DNA of 64,000 nt from Rhodothermus sp. (GTDB lineage Bacteria; Bacteroidota; Rhodothermia; Rhodothermales; Rhodothermaceae). Positions 63,637-64,000 of the stretch are shown here, piece after piece. The translations under genes and the position numbers were made by a program. The stretch spans positions 1-64,000 of the forward strand of contig JAUZRN010000031.1 of the NCBI GenBank assembly GCA_030950375.1, in the 5' to 3' direction. The stretch's first letter is position 1. The number at the start of each line of letters is the position of its first letter. The notes beneath the pieces are model-generated. The model was not told the DNA's origin. It worked only from the letters and a program-made list of their open reading frames with translations, and ran no database searches.

Positions 63637-64000
63637 ACCCCCATCACCTGTTCGGCCAGCGTTTCGTAGTCCGTGGGCTGCTCATTCATGTACTGGTCAA
63701 ACGTGGCCGGATTCCAGATCTCAATATGATCGAGCGCGCCAATGATCAGCGCCCGATCTGTAATACCCGCATATTCCATCAGTGGCTTGGGCAACACGAT
63801 ACGCCCCTGCTTGTCCAGGGTGACCTCCTCGGCCCAGCGCAAGATCAACCGTACGAAGTTGCGCGCTTCCCTGTTGTACAGGTTGAGCGCCATCATCTGC
63901 GCCTCCATCTCTTCCCAGCGATCGAGCGGATAGACAAAGATGCACCGCTCAAAGCCGCGCGTGACCGTGAAGGTCCCTTTGGCTTCAGGCTTCAGGACAG
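63633..64000 (-). CDS. mraZ: MraZ transcriptional regulator, partial
   Basis: AbrB-like ring-forming regulator that heads the dcw cluster and represses it by binding repeats upstream of its own promoter. About 122 residues are visible; the N-terminus and the promoter lie beyond the right edge. Read in frame from 64000, the second half of the first DxxxR repeat ([19 protein letters not shown]) leads into the second repeat ([28 protein letters not shown]). A shorter in-frame ATG at 63908 is not the start because the family's first repeat continues upstream. Stop overlaps rsmH. Confidence 0.94.
   Translation of the reverse strand, partial: VLKPEAKGTFTVTRGFERCIFVYPLDRWEEMEAQMMALNLYNREARNFVRLILRWAEEVTLDKQGRIVLPKPLMEYAGITDRALIIGALDHIEIWNPATFDQYMNEQPTDYETLAEQVMGV

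Noticed and set aside
1-64000. tRNA, rRNA, CRISPR arrays, insertion sequences, prophage
   Set aside because: No T-arm-like motifs in tRNA context, no regular repeats, no intact transposase or integrase and no terminal inverted repeats were seen.

Overview
This is a 64 kb chromosomal window from a GC-rich, marine, probably thermophilic member of the Rhodothermota/Bacteroidota, most like Rhodothermus marinus. That placement is an inference. It rests on a secreted metalloprotease with a type IX secretion C-terminal tail, a BtuB plus BtuG-like surface B12 uptake pair, an FtsI with PASTA repeats, a DAP-type MurE and a complex of Na+/H+ and K+ transport genes. No phage, insertion sequence, CRISPR array, rRNA or tRNA was seen. 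Nearly all of the window is tightly packed protein-coding DNA.

Layout. 1-13.6 kb: housekeeping genes, namely a partial 7Fe ferredoxin, methylglyoxal synthase, ruvB, a DUF3109-rpoN operon, an orphan sensor kinase, HMG-CoA lyase, glycine dehydrogenase (gcvP), an ARMT1-like DUF89 phosphatase, RNase III and a type II NADH dehydrogenase. 13.5-20.6 kb: an ion and bicarbonate block on the minus strand, with a CPA2 antiporter carrying a C-terminal PTS-EIIA domain, NhaA, a terminator, SbtA, an SbtB-like PII protein and a second CPA2 antiporter with RCK domains. 20.8-23.4 kb: a PhoR/PhoB-like two-component pair and a PIG-L deacetylase. 23.4-27.1 kb: a B12 uptake operon (btuB, a BtuG-like propeller lipoprotein, a BFD-like [2Fe-2S] protein) behind a cobalamin riboswitch whose terminator ends at the btuB start codon. 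A marR gene diverges from it.

27.7-48.6 kb: a gene-poor, perhaps decayed stretch, then ilvE, an HtrA / propeller lipoprotein / ChlI-like ATPase / GNAT operon, an RluE-like pseudouridine synthase, ahcY and metK (methyl cycle), the T9SS metalloprotease, acpP-fabF, dciA, a TolC-MlaC pair, a glycosyltransferase, and a protein that joins a glycosidase-like domain to a membrane domain. 48.9-64 kb: the division and cell wall (dcw) cluster, transcribed leftwards in the order mraZ-rsmH-ftsL-ftsI-murE-mraY-murD-ftsW-murG-murC-ftsQ-ftsA-ftsZ. murF is absent between murE and mraY.

The best candidates for something new are the SbtA/SbtB/CPA2/NhaA block, read as a Na+-driven bicarbonate and pH module in a non-photosynthetic organism with a shortened SbtB; the B12 locus with its BFD-like iron-sulfur protein; and the operon carrying a ChlI-like ATPase with altered Walker motifs. 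Several promoters found by eye share a TTG, 17 bp, TAnnnT layout rather than the classic Bacteroidota -33/-7 layout.
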